DNA from: Neodiprion pinetum
Lineage: Eukaryota > Arthropoda > Insecta > Hymenoptera > Diprionidae
Length of the DNA: 64,000 nt
Assembly (NCBI RefSeq): GCF_021155775.2
Contig: NC_060234.1
Span: forward strand, 33,911,026 to 33,975,025
Direction: 5' to 3'
Shown here: positions 28,688 through 40,895 of the stretch, piece after piece
How the letters are laid out: each line of letters starts with the position of its first letter
Numbering within the stretch: position 1 is the stretch's first letter
Notes under the pieces: model-generated
Seen by the model: only the letters and a program-made list of their open reading frames with translations
The model's database searches: none
Told to the model about the DNA's origin: nothing
Position numbers and translations under genes: made by a program

Positions 28688-31600
28688 ATGTCAACGTTCA
28701 GGTACACTTCGTCCGGGTTACCGATAGCCCGAAACATAGTTCACTTCAAGCATTTCTCCACCTTCAAGAATTCGAAGATCATCAGCTACCCGAACTTGAG
28801 ATTCAATATCCAATGTCAGAGGAAGACCTTCTATAGTCGTAATTTTTCGACTCTTCGAAAGGACATCGTCCTGCGGCAGGGCTTTGGTTCATCAACGATT
28901 TTGACACTTGACAGACGTTACTCTGAACAAGTTCAGAAGATGCCAGATTTCGTGGAAAAATACTATCCGCAGTAAGTCGTTTTGCTTCACTATTGATTTT
29001 AATTAAGCTTAATTTTATTTTGCTCTGTAAAAAGATTAATCTGGATATAATTATAATTTATAACATAGCATTTCAGCTATGCTTGTCAGCGCAATAATTC
29101 GAATTTTAATACAGTGTATTTTGAATGACATATCATGCATGTCAGGTATGTATTGAAACTTTCCACCAATGAAAAATAAGTAGTGAAAAGTTTGATAGTA
29201 TAACTACAGCTGCACAAAATTTCCGTTTAAACTGACGCAAATGATATCATGCAAGACTTTAGAACACAGTTTTTCCACCGACAATACGATAACGAAGAGT
29301 CTACGAGTCACAGGCAGCCGTGTATGCCATGGCGTTGACGCAACATTCGTATATGTATACCGTACAGCATCAGGAGTTGATTACTCTTCCAGCAATCAAC
29401 CTCTACCGGGTACAAAACGGGAAGCCCTGGCGCGAAGCAAAGCCTTGTGCTTGATTCGAACCGGAAATTATAAAGCCTTAGAAAGAGTCGATTTACTTTT
29501 CGTTAACCGTCGGTCCAGTTGACTTGAGAGATATTACCGAAAGTATATAATCTAGGTGTCCGATAGTTGCAGCTGTACTCTACGCACCATTCAATTTCCA
29601 GGGACCGTTTACTTCTCGTTGTAATTTAGAAATTTTTTTAATCTTATCTGGCGCAGAGTGTCCGACGTGGTTACCCACGCCACGAAGTTTTCAACATCCA
29701 CCGAGGGTATCTACGATCATATAAAGGGCGTTCAAGTCACGAGCCGGTTAGCGAAGCCTCTCGCACCGAGGATCCGAGCTTACTTAGAAGAGTGCGTCGC
29801 ACTTTGTTGTCCCGATAACGTTTACGTCTGCGATGGAAGTGAGGAGGAGAATCTGCAGCTGCTCAAACTACTCGAGAAAAAAGGAACCATCAAAGCTTTG
29901 CCTAAATACGAAAATTGGTGAGTTTCGACATACTTCTATGATCGTCATAGTTATTACAAGCGGTTGACTGATGGATGTGCCGAGGAACTTATTAATCTTT
30001 TTCCTTCATCTCGGTTCTACCTTCTTTATCGCTTTGTTGTTCCCCGTTCGTACACCACCGTCGCCCTAATACGATACTAGAATAATCGTACTTTGCTCGG
30101 GGTCAGACCCGCCAGCTGCAGTCTGTGACCGCTTATCACACCGTCTAGTGTCGTAGTTCTAATTTTCGACAAGAACCGTACAGTTGCGGTATTATGATAC
30201 ACAATCAATTTGTTTCCAAATACCTTTCAATTGCATCATTGAAGTATCGATTATACGGCTCAACGCTGACCTTATATCAAAATGACCGACCTGCTTTTCG
30301 ATCTAACAATAAGTGTCACACTCCTTACACTTGACACCATTTCCCGATAAGAGGGCTCTAATGTGTGACTATACCTATGCTATTGAAATCGTTTCAATAA
30401 TTGGCTGCGTAGATGTGAACTAGATATTGAAAATCTACTAATTCGTTCTATTCAATAACACAAGTAAATGATGTCAACATATCAATGAAGGCGCGAGTAG
30501 TTTAACGTTTAAGAGGTGCACACTATTGTGACTTCTGCCTGTATGTCGTGAATAGTGGCATATAAATATTCAATCTTGATTAATTTAAACAAAGCAAACA
30601 GGCACTTCATTCACGTTAGAGGTTTAGCATTACAATAATGCAGTTTGCTATCATGTGTCGATCAAGTTCTACATAGCAGTAATCTCTGTTGTGACTCGAG
30701 TCAATTCGCTTTGAATATGTTGAGGATAATAGCATTGCCGGAGAGTATCCACCGTATACTGACGACGAGTAAAATTATTTAGCATATCGGTTGCCTTCCG
30801 CTCGTTGTTTCGAAAATACTTATTTTATGGTAACATGTATATAATGCCACGACAAAATCAAATCGCAGCTGGTTGGCAAAGACGAATCCCGCCGACGTTG
30901 CACGTGTGGAGAGCAGGACCTTCATAAGCACGGATGAGAGAAGCAAAACCATTCCAACCCCGCGTGACGGGGTCAAGGGAACCCTGGGGAATTGGATGTC
31001 ACCGGAGGACATGAACAAGGCTGTGCTTCAGCGTTTTCCCGGCTGCATGAAAGGTGAACGTATACCTCATGAAGTTCGTTCAAACACAGATGTACGAGTA
31101 TCGCTGATAACCGAAAGCAGGGATTACGAAGCTCAAGCGTAACCGGAAACCGTCTCATTTCTAGGTCGTACCATGTACGTCGTTCCCTTCAGCATGGGCC
31201 CCGTAGGCTCAAACTTGTCGAAGTTAGGCATCGAGATCACGGATTCCGCCTACGTTGTTTGCTCGATGCGAGTGATGACCAGGATGGGCAGTGCCGTTCT
31301 TGACTGCCTGGGCAACGACGAGTTTGTTAAGTGTCTCCATTCCGTCGGAACCCCGGCGAGCAACGCGACTCACCCCGTGATGTCCTCTTGGCCTTGCGAT
31401 CCGGAAAGGACGATAATCCTCCACAAACCAGCAACAAACGATATCGTTTCTTACGGCAGTGGCTACGGGGGCAACTCTCTTCTCGGAAAGAAGTGCTTTG
31501 CCCTCAGAATCGGTTCGACGATCGCCAGGGACGAGGGATGGCTCGCCGAGCACATGCTGGTCAGTTCTGCTTGTTAACGTTACGAGGTTCAGGCGTAAGG

Positions 31601-33058
31601 CTTTTTTGGTTTTCGAACGGTTTTCAGAGACTGCCATGATTCGGCTCTTAATCCTCGTCTTCTATCAATGCTCTCGCAGATCTTAGGAATCACGAACCCC
31701 AAGGGCAGGAAGCGCTACATTGCAGCCGCCTTTCCCAGCGCGTGCGGAAAGACAAACATGGCCATGATGCAGCCGACACTTCCCGGGTACAAGGTGGAGT
31801 GCGTGGGGGACGATATTGCCTGGATGAAGTTCGACAAGGAGGGAAAATTGCGGGCGATCAATCCTGAGAACGGTTTTTTCGGCGTGGCACCGGGCACCAG
31901 TACCCTCAGCAATCCAAACGCGATGAAAACAGTCTTTAAGAACACGATTTTCACGAACGTTGCTGCCACTAGCGATGGCGGTGTGTTCTGGGAAGGCATG
32001 GAAAACGAGCTAGAGGAAAACGTGGAGGTAAATTCATCGTGAAGCGATATTGCGCGAAGCAATTCGATCTAATTATTTACGCATTCCAGGTAGAGGATTG
32101 GCTAGGCAACAAGTGGATGAGAAGCTCGAAGACACCAGCTGCCCACCCTAATTCGAGGTTTTGCACACCCGCGAAACAGTGTCCTATTATAGACCCGGAC
32201 TGGGAAAATCCTGAGGGGGTGCCAATCGACGCCATATTGTTTGGTGGCCGAAGGCCAGAGGGGGTTCCACTTGTCTATCAAGCTAGATGTTGGCAGCACG
32301 GAGTCTTCATTGGTGCAACAATGCGCTCTGAGGCTACCGCCGCAGCGGAACACAAAGTGAGTTCGATTGTGCCACGGAACATAGTACGGTGATTCGATTT
32401 TGATCAGGAATATTCGAGAATCTGAATCGTTCGATAAATCTCAAGTCATTGTTAGAAATCTTGCCACGTATCGGGAAAAGTAGACCCTTGTAATTTGTCA
32501 GTTTTGATTTAGGAGGCACAATATGGCTACATTTAAGCCCTAAGGAAACAATTGCGTCTTCGTATACGTAAGAATGATAACATTTTCGTTTTATTTCAGG
32601 CCAAAGTCATCATGAATGATCCTTTTGCCATGCGGCCCTTCTTCGGCTATAACTTCGGCCACTACCTCCAGCACTGGCTGAGTATGGCCGATGTACCAAA
32701 CGCGCAACTACCCGCCATATTCCATGTGAATTGGTTCAGGAAAGGAGCCGATGGAAAGTTTCTCTGGCCAGGTTTCGGTGAAAATTCCCGGGTCCTTGAC
32801 TGGATCTTACGACGAGTTGATGGAGCTGATATCGCCGTCGAATCACCGATCGGTCTTCTACCTAGACCTGGTACTCTTAATTTGGATGGTCTGAAGATTT
32901 CCATCGACACAAATGCTCTGTTCGATCTCCCTCGCGAGTTTTGGCAACGCGAAGCTGCCGAGCTCAGAGAATACCTCGAGGATCAGGTCAACGTGGATTT
33001 GCCGCAAGAAATCAGAACACAACTGAACATTCTTGCGGGCAAAGTCGCCAACATTTAA
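28688..33058 (+). CDS. Pepck: Phosphoenolpyruvate carboxykinase (GTP), with mitochondrial-type leader
   Basis: Seven exons form one complete frame of 732 residues: 28688-28971, 29657-29917, 30869-31053, 31165-31559, 31680-32027, 32090-32356 and 32600-33058 (TAA). All junctions are GT-AG with matching phase. The enzyme converts oxaloacetate plus GTP to phosphoenolpyruvate, CO2 and GDP, the first committed step of gluconeogenesis and glyceroneogenesis. Visible hallmarks include NPADVARVESRT (near residue 186), FPGCMKGRTMYVVPFSMGP, SGYGGNSLLGKKCFALR, the P-loop with active-site Cys FPSACGKTN (393-401, Cys397), the metal-binding VGDDIAWMKFD (Asp419/420), HPNSRF (510-515), the guanine-nucleotide loop FGGRRP (542-547) and DPFAMRPFFGYNFG. 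No catalytic residue looks lost. Cytosolic PEPCKs have about 620-650 residues; the extra N-terminus here is basic, rich in Arg, Ser and Phe, and lacks acidic residues up to about residue 58, as in mitochondrial transit peptides. Met85 (ATG at 28940) would give a 648-residue cytosolic form. The ATG at 28688 is the first after an in-frame TAA at 28655. Confidence 0.98.
28940..28942 (+). promoter_or_regulatory. Possible second in-frame start codon (cytosolic PEPCK form)
   Basis: This ATG codes Met85 in the Pepck first exon, 11 residues before the first splice junction. It has A at position -3. Starting here would give a protein of 648 residues, the usual length of cytosolic insect PEPCK, with the start MPDFVEKYY. 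Whether it is used, by leaky scanning or by an internal transcription start, cannot be seen from the sequence. Confidence 0.35.
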
Positions 33059-33084
33059 GCTCACGAATTCATCGATTAAATGAG

Positions 33085-33090
33085 AATAAA
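33085..33090 (+). terminator. Candidate poly(A) signal of Pepck
   Basis: AATAAA lies 27 bp after the Pepck stop codon. Another AATAAA at 33643-33648 would give a more usual 3' UTR of about 600 bp. I cannot tell which is used. Confidence 0.3.
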
Positions 33091-35389
33091 ATGGGAAAGC
33101 CTTGTCGATCTGTAAGTCGCGGTTTCAATTAATCAGGTTTTGTTATCTGTTGATAATTGTATTTTTTTTGTCTTTGGTTAAGGCTCGAACGGATTTCTTG
33201 AATCCATATTTTATCCGTTCGATGCAGTGACATGTATATTTCGAGTCCATTTGCGCATTTTTAAGATTATTTTTAAGGTATTAAGTGTATTACTCTCGGA
33301 TTCTTAAAGCCACGTGAATTTTTAAATGGGAAATCTCAACTTGGCGGAAACTGGTTGGCACAGTTCCTAACTGTAATACACTGTATAAATGTGATAATGA
33401 AAGTGTTTAAAAATGGATGAATATATGGTATAAATCTGTGAATAGTATTATAAGGAGATTTTAAGTTGAATAGATATTATAATGTATGCTATTTGTCGAT
33501 GTTTTAAATTTTAATGTGTATGGTTATTTTTATAACGAGGAAAGAAAAAAAAATAAGAAAAAATATCAAATCACGATCCGTATGTGCGAAAACTTTATTT
33601 CAATACTCATAATCTCTTGGTTTCTAATTTCCAGTTACTCTAAATAAAAACTATTACCATGTTCGCTGCTGGACATTCTTATTATACGCTTTCGAAACGA
33701 ATCATGTTAATTAAATATATTTCTTCAACCCCGCTTGAAATATTGATAATAAGCAATCAGTAGATGATCTTAGCGTCTTCATCACATTTTCGTGCTCACG
33801 GATTGTCTTCAAAGTTCAACATTAGATCTCTGAATAATGAAAATTCATTTTTCTGTCATAAAGTCCTTCATAAACTTGCCGCTCTGTTCGAGTTGGCGTT
33901 AATTTTGAAATTATGAATGTTGAAATGCGAGTTTTTATAACTACTATTTTACGTAAATTGTATAAAAATAACCACATTGTGCAATTTTTCAGGTTGTTGG
34001 ATTCGTCGATGCATGTACAGATCGTTGTGAATGAAGACGCTTACGGTTCTCAAGCCGAAACCACGTTCACATTCATATTCCCAATTTAGTAGCGCACTCT
34101 CACACGAAATAGGTTTTTGAAACGAATATCGGAGGTTCCTGGACGGCATTTAGTTTTACGAAGGTAGTGAATAATGCCGCACATATTTTCGGTAGCGAAG
34201 TATCACAGTCAGAACTGGGCACCGTTTAGTAGATGATGATTAATGTTTTGTCGTAAATTTAAAGCATATGGATTTTGTTATTTATTTATTCATGCTGCAA
34301 TAACGTCAGTTGTTAATGTTTGTATTGTGCCACTTCATTATGGTAAGTGTGCTTTGTATTAACCAAGGCTTTTGTAATACTAAGTACGGTGGAGCACGGG
34401 TCGGTAACCAACCGGCATTTACCGTTCAGGATATCTCGAAAATTAGTTGCAAAAAACTTATTTCGTGCTAGAGAGCGCTACCGAATAAGGGGTACTTGAA
34501 ATGGGCATGCGGGCTCTAAGGTGCCTCTCTGCTAGCAATAACTCAACCAAGAACTCTGCTGTACCGATGAATTTCTGCATTGCCGACGATCGTCTCTACT
34601 GCACTTTGAGCGAGAAGTTATAGGTTGAGTCAACGCAGGATAGCGCAGAATGTAAATTCGGTGAGTAACGATTAAGCATAAATTCTTAGAACAATTTATT
34701 AGCATCTGTCATAAATTTATTTAAACGATTGTTTTTAGCGATGAAATAATGTCAAACAAAGACTTAATTCTTGATGTACTAAAGATGGCTGAGTCAGGCT
34801 TGGAATGTACAGTGAATTTAGCGTAAATGAATTCTCGGCGGGATGATTACTTTTTTTCTAAATGTCTTTCTAAGAGATTTTACATTTCTTCTTTTTGGCT
34901 TCGTCTAAAAAATTCTAAACCTCTACCAACATACCTATATGATTCGTGCTTCGCGTGACGCGACGGCACTTTGTATTTCAAGCGAAAAAAACCGTATAAA
35001 CAGGAAAAAATCAACACCGGGAGAAACAAACGACAACACCCTGCTGTTCAGACACCCCTGCAATCTCCTAATTAAACACTACTTTTAATTAACTCTACCG
35101 GAGTAATTGCAGTGCACGGTGGTTCTATAACCGTGCGATGAATTTTGACTTGGTGCTTCTCAAAATCCGCAACATTTAGTGTTGGACGGCAATCACGGCA
35201 AATAAAATAAAAATCACTTGGCTAACCGCGCGTTTTTCCTTTCCGTCCATGCATTTATATCCGAGTTTTTTTTTAAGAGTATATCCTGTGGGTTTTTATT
35301 TACCATTGTCACATACCTACTATCAGTAGTGAGCTCTGAGTCCAATTCATAGAACTCTGTAAAAATATGAGGGCTGTGTGGGTACCAGA

Positions 35390-35815
35390 ATTCTTCGCGT
35401 CGGGAAGAATGTATTAGTTCCGGGTCGGGTTCACGAGATTTTCGGCAATACCGAAAACATTGGAGTTCCCGGAAATATCAATTTTGTTGAAATTTTCGGG
35501 ATTCCCGGATCCCCCGATGAAAAGTGATGTTTTTTCTTACTAACAATATTGATGTCATTTAAACATAAGTACTTATTACTAATTACTAATAGTACTTCCA
35601 ATATTATAAACATTAGTTAAGGTAAGTTACACTCGCTTCGGGTTCCCCACAGATTTCGGGTTTTACGAAGATTTCGGGTTTCCCGGAAAATCCCAGATTT
35701 CCCGAAGATTCCGAGTATTCCGACCCTTCGGAGATCTCCGAAAAACCCGATCCGATAAAGAACCGTCCCGGACCCGAACTTTTTCTCGAGATTTCGGGAT
35801 TTCTCGCAGCTCTAA
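35390..35815. repeat. Degenerate CCCGAA/TTCGGG short-repeat cluster
   Basis: Many variants of TTTCGGGTTT and TTCCCGGAAA in both orientations recur at irregular spacing, in two blocks (about 35395-35520 and 35630-35815) split by about 110 bp of ordinary AT-rich DNA. It looks like an old, diverged minisatellite or the inside of a decayed transposable element. No open frame, terminal repeat or target duplication is clear. Confidence 0.65.
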
Positions 35816-36587
35816 AAAATGTATAGTGAAAAAATCGCGAACAACCTAAGCTAAAATCTCAATTTCTCACCAGCAAAAAAGTCAAATTTCGCAAGAACGG
35901 ATGATGTGTCGATAAAACGTCTCAGTTTTGCCACAGATCATCTATATTCAAAGTTTCATAAAGAAGATATTTAGAAAAGATTCTATACCTACTACACAAT
36001 TTGGAACGAAAGCGAAAACGCCACGATCATTCTGAAAAAGATACGAACAAAAAAATGTCGGCACTGATTTACGGTTGGACCAAAACTGTTTGAGTGATGC
36101 AGCTTTAGGTAAAATCATTTGTGAGCCTGAGAAAGAACAACACTTTTCGCGATGCCGTTCTCCATGAATTAACCATCCTAACCAAGGAAGATGAATTAGA
36201 CGCCATTTTTTTTATCGTACATCGGCTACCATCCCGTCGATCGAGATCGTAAGGTACTGCACATTAGCAGTTTCCTCACACAACCTCGATCGATGGATCA
36301 TTTCCTAAACGCTCTCGGTCGTCCGTCGTCAAATGCTTTGGTTCTAACGGCAAACGGACGTGGGCATTGGGTCGCGAAGCGGGTACGCGTATCTCGGCCG
36401 CAGTTGCAGTCGCAGTCACAGTCGCAGAGGTAAGCCAGCCTTTGCTCGATGGGCATCGCGTAGACACGGGCAGGTCCTCGCTGCACGTTCGATTGAATCG
36501 CGCACGAGCTGAGCCGAGCCAAGACCTCACCCGAGTTCCGCAGCATACTTACGTAGGACCGAAAGTCTTGCAGTGGTTAGAAGAAAG

Positions 36588-36643
36588 CCTCCCTCCTTCC
36601 CTCCTTCCCTCCCTCCCTCCCTCCCTCCCTCCCTCCCTCCTCC
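36588..36643. repeat. CCCT/CCTT tetranucleotide tract
   Basis: About 55 bp of CCTCCCTCCTTCCC and then pure CCCT units. The minus strand is therefore GGGA repeated, with more than four G-triplets spaced by one base, the classic pattern of a G-quadruplex, with an i-motif possible on the plus strand. It sits in a GC-richer patch. Confidence 0.9.
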
Positions 36644-36734
36644 GCCGCGGCACCTCCTCGCATCACCATCTTCGGCCTTCCTCCAACCATGCGTGAGGCT
36701 CGTCGGTTGCTTGCCTCACCTGCAGCACCGGGAA

Positions 36735-36935
36735 ATGGTTAACATTCAGCTCGAGGTGCATCGCGCTGTGAGCCAGATTGGTATTTACGATTCAAGAGAA
36801 ATCCTTCTCGGCCAAGAGCCTCTCCGTCCGTTCGCCCGTTATAATTTCTCCGCTAATAGAATCCGAGATTTCGTAGGCGATCGTGCGGCGCATCAACAAG
36901 CCCTCCGATCCTCTCGTCCCACTCCTGCTGTGGAG
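36735..36935 (+). CDS. Weak candidate coding exon (67 codons)
   Basis: From an ATG the frame MVNIQLEVHRAVSQIG... stays open for 67 codons to a good donor (TGGAG|GTAAAC), ending in phase 0. Residue composition is protein-like, but I recognise no family. It may equally be a 5' UTR exon or chance. No downstream partner exon could be assigned. Confidence 0.15.
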
Positions 36936-39502
36936 GTAAACGCACGTTGCTCACAACGCCGGGGACTATGAGTGAGCTGTTACGCGAGAGTACTTGGCTT
37001 CGAACAATGCCAATTTCTCAGCAACGTTGTTCGACGCGGTGCTCCCGGTGACCTGGATTCCTACTGATTACCCTGCAGGTACTTCATTATCGCAGATTGT
37101 CGCTCACCGCGAACACGCCTCATGGGAGGACAATCACCGACCCCATTCCCCGACTTCTCTCATCTGTCTTCCGTTACATCATTTTTAACTATTTCAGCTT
37201 CTTTCCTGCATCAGTATTCGTACTTGTCGGAATAAAAAGAAAAAAAAACCGACACATACGTTACGCTGACTCCGGCGTTACGCGTTAACTGCCTACCGTT
37301 GCGTCACAGAGTCGAAAGCGTATAATCGTATAGGCTACAACCACTGGAGTAGTCGATAAGACCTCGCTAATTTTCTTCTCGACTATACGTTTCGTCTTTG
37401 ATGTAATCATCGGTATTACTTCGGCATTATCGCGAACATAATTTCTAGAACCTTACGCATATTTTTCTGACACGACGTTATACTTGGATCTGATACCGTG
37501 TTATGAAATGTCGCGAATCACTCATTGTCAGCAATGGAATGTCTCGTGGACGTGCACCAACCTGAGACACTTGGGAGTAATGAAAAGGTATAATATGGAT
37601 GCACGCATACCTGGACGCATATATGTATAATATAAATAATGCCTCTTGGCGACTCGGCATCATTGTTATTCCAAGAGGAACGAGAGAGAGATCATCCTGT
37701 CATCCTGTTTGTCATCCTGTTCGCGGCGTCTCTAGACCTTATCGGTTCAGCAGCCACGCGAAAAAGCTCGACTTATGGTCCGCCTTATCGGCCATGTACT
37801 AAGTATGGGAGAGTAATAGCCTTCTTATTGAATAGCAAATGCTTATTAGCCATTATCTGGTACTGCGGCGCACAATTCGCGAGCCTTATTGGATGGAAGT
37901 TCGTGCAGGCTGAGCGTGGTCACGTTCCTCGTATTGGCCATCGCAGTCGCACAACCGGTGTCTCATCTTCGAGGTGAGTCCGTATTTGGCCGTACCACCC
38001 ACGCTCGATGCCAGTGGCATTCGAAAGAGGGACTTCGAGAAGGCGGATCAAAGATTATCGCCATTATTATAACTTGAAAATTGTTACACATGATCGTTAA
38101 GAATTACAATAACTGCAGAATGTGCGCGGAGTAACAATTACAGCTCTCAAACATATTCGGTTCTAGTCGCAGCAGCTGTCCCATCTCCCCCCTCTATATT
38201 CAGCGAACCGCGTTCTTCGAGGTCCAGAATATCGACGCGCCTTATAATCAGCGCATGAAGTGAGCATGGTGCGTCCTTCAAAAAATTGCCTTCAAAAGTA
38301 ATATTCCAACGCGTCATTTGAAAATTTGTGCAAAGAATCGTGTTAATAATGAATTTTTCAGAGTTAAATCTGCTTTACGCACTGGTTCTGGATGCAAAAT
38401 ACCGTTCATGCTTAACGTGGTGGCTGTCTGCTCGGAAACGACATTACCTGGGAATACTCTTGCGAAATGACGGTGGTTTTCGATAAGTCGATTCCATCTG
38501 TACCTGAAAAACAGCTTTTACTTTGACTGCCGCTAGCTATGGCTGAGTTGACCAGCCAAGAGTATCCTGGCTTTTACTTGATTGAGACTCTAAGACACTG
38601 GGTAGTTGCTTCAATGCGGCTGCGTCCAAAAGGACGAAAATGTCCATTTAACGGTAAGAGTACATCGAAAATACCCCCTACCGAAGTGTAAAATGTTCGC
38701 ATACCTGCGCCAGACGAACAGCTGCAAACACCGGGAGTAGGCAGGCGTTATGAATGACCTATCGCTATACGCAGACGTAGTTCAATAATCACAGATACCT
38801 CTACCTGGCCGCGCCGAACTCACATCACAAACAAGCCGAAAATTAAAGATTAAGTTTTCAAGACGCGATTTGCCTCAAGGTATACGTCGTTTGCTTCCAT
38901 CTAGGGAAGCTCCATCCTTCTTCGACCTACAAGAGCGAGGAGGATAGAGAGATAGATGGATAGATGGAGAAAGAGAGAGAGATTTGGCAGGTAGACGTAT
39001 TATGGCGTTCGCCTTATTGCTAGCGGTAAATCTCGACACTCTCTAGTTTGGGACACTGGCAGAACCTCCCGTACACATCAATGGCCCGCGGATACCTACC
39101 CGCACGTCCAATACCCACACAGACAGGGTGCGGTGTTCAGGGCGTTGAGCAGCGGAGGCGACACGACCGACGAACCGGCCGGCAGGTCCCGAGAACCGAA
39201 GATGTGACGTGCGTGCCTACGGGAGAGACGCGTGAGCCGAATGCCCGACGACACCCGGGGGCCTCCTCAACGAAGACCCCCGGACGTAATCTCCTCCAAG
39301 GGTCCTCGTGGCTCTTCCGCGCACCCCGGGACCCGGCATGATCACGCTGCTGACCGGAGCTCCGTCCACGCGGAAGCCGTTCTGCCTCTCGTTCCTCGGT
39401 CCGCCCGCTCTCCGGAGGAAGAGACACGTAGCCCAGTCGTGTCCTCGTACACGTCTCCTTGGTCTACACGCGTGTCCGCACCCGGCCCCCAACGTACGCA
39501 GG

Positions 39503-39571
39503 ATGTCAGACACTCGGCAACGTAGATTTTGGCTTCATCCAGACAAAACGGACCCAGAAAGAGTCTTCGGG
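39503..39571 (+). CDS. Candidate short first coding exon in a GC-rich island
   Basis: An ATG opens 23 codons, MSDTRQRRFWLHPDKTDPER and VFG, up to a donor GGG|GTACGA, phase 0. It lies at the 3' edge of a GC-rich island (about 39.05-39.53 kb), as first exons often do. The peptide looks like real protein rather than translated repeat, but I cannot name a family, and no phase-matched second exon is convincing. Confidence 0.2.
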
Positions 39572-40838
39572 GTACGATGATGCCGTTTTATTCCTTTTAT
39601 TAGTGGCCTGCGGGCTACTTTAGAGTCGAGATTGACGTACGAAAACTTTGTCGCGGAAAGAGAGCCTTGAATTTAGAGATCGTCGACGTGGTGTTATCTA
39701 CGAGTATTCGTTTTTTATTCCAGTCCAGATAGAGAGGAACAACTCTCAAGGATAAAATGAACATGGATCATGTCAATTGCGGGAGGATTTGCTGATTCGC
39801 TTTTTCAAACAAAATTATATTTACAGATCTTCGAACGATGTTTAAGCTGTGGAACTCTAATTCCTCATTTACGTACTCTCATACTGTTCACTTCCAGTAT
39901 CTCACTTCACTCGGTCCGACGCGACGCGTAGCACCAATTTACGTGAGCTGCAGACAAGGGACCGACGGAAGGAACGCGTCAGAATTTTTATTTCTTAGAA
40001 AGTCAAGCTATTTGCCGCGTCGTCATTATTCGATGACTTTTCAAGCCTAGCTTACAATTACAGTTTAGACGGTTCTTCCTAGCGTGCGATTCACTCCCGT
40101 ATCCACCGTTTGGTAAGGCCCGATGGATTCGCGTTATTTCGTTCAATCGTCAATTCGACGAGAAATTGCCCGCGGGGAACTCCTTGGAAGTTAGACTCTG
40201 GCGTAGCTCTTCCGAGGATTTTGGCTGAGCATAGACGACGGGAGCGTGATCGGCAAGCGAAAAATTTCGGCACCTCGCAGCCGTCTCTTAGCAGCACATA
40301 CCTCACCGACGGGAAACTAATGCAAGGAGTAATGGTTTCGGGCTAGAGATAGAGAGGGACTGCATATTATCAATCTTTTCGGTACATTGGATGCGCAGTG
40401 AAAAGCAATAGTAGCCGGTATTGCTTCTCTCTGTAATGGCGTGAAGTACGAGCGGAATATTTAATTGGTATAAATGTGGGACAACACCCTAGATGTCTCG
40501 AGAAATGTGTTCTCCATTGGTAGCCTTCGACGGTACCGGAGCAGACGATCATGCTTCGGTTATATCAGAGGTCCGGCTGGCTGGCCTGGTGGGTATATCT
40601 ATAGCCTGATTTCATCGTTCCTCCGATGGCTGCAGTTCTCCAGCCCTCTTCCTCCTCACCCTCTCCCGTCCGCTCCCGATCCTAGTGACATAAAAATGCA
40701 TGACGTGTCCCCAGAATAACTGTTCACACACATATAACATACGACTATCTATACGATGCGAAGAGTTAATACGAATGGCGTCACTCCTCCAGAGAGGCAG
40801 AACAGTGAGCAAAAGGGTGAGGACTACTGCGAGTATTT

Positions 40839-40895
40839 ATTTATTTATTTATACGGGTAATCATTCTTCGGGTGTTTTTTTTTTTTTTTTTTTTT
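40839..40895. repeat. TTTA microsatellite followed by poly-T
   Basis: About four TTTA units, an 18-bp spacer, then about 21 thymines. On the minus strand this reads poly-A then TAAA units, which could be the tail of a decayed retroposon, but no element body is recognisable. Confidence 0.6.

Larger units (their letters stand above)
33059..39502. other. Pepck 3' flank and gene-poor region with repeats
   Basis: The first 0.6 kb is probably Pepck 3' UTR. Beyond it there is no recognisable gene. The region holds the CCCGAA/TTCGGG repeat cluster (35.4-35.8 kb), a GC-richer part from about 36.3 to 37.0 kb with a CCCT tract and one weak open segment ending at a splice donor, and a GC-rich island beginning near 39.05 kb. 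Confidence 0.4.

Noticed and set aside
31224..31637. 137-codon minus-strand open frame
   Set aside because: It is the antisense shadow of Pepck exon 4, whose plus-strand translation is clearly conserved PEPCK.
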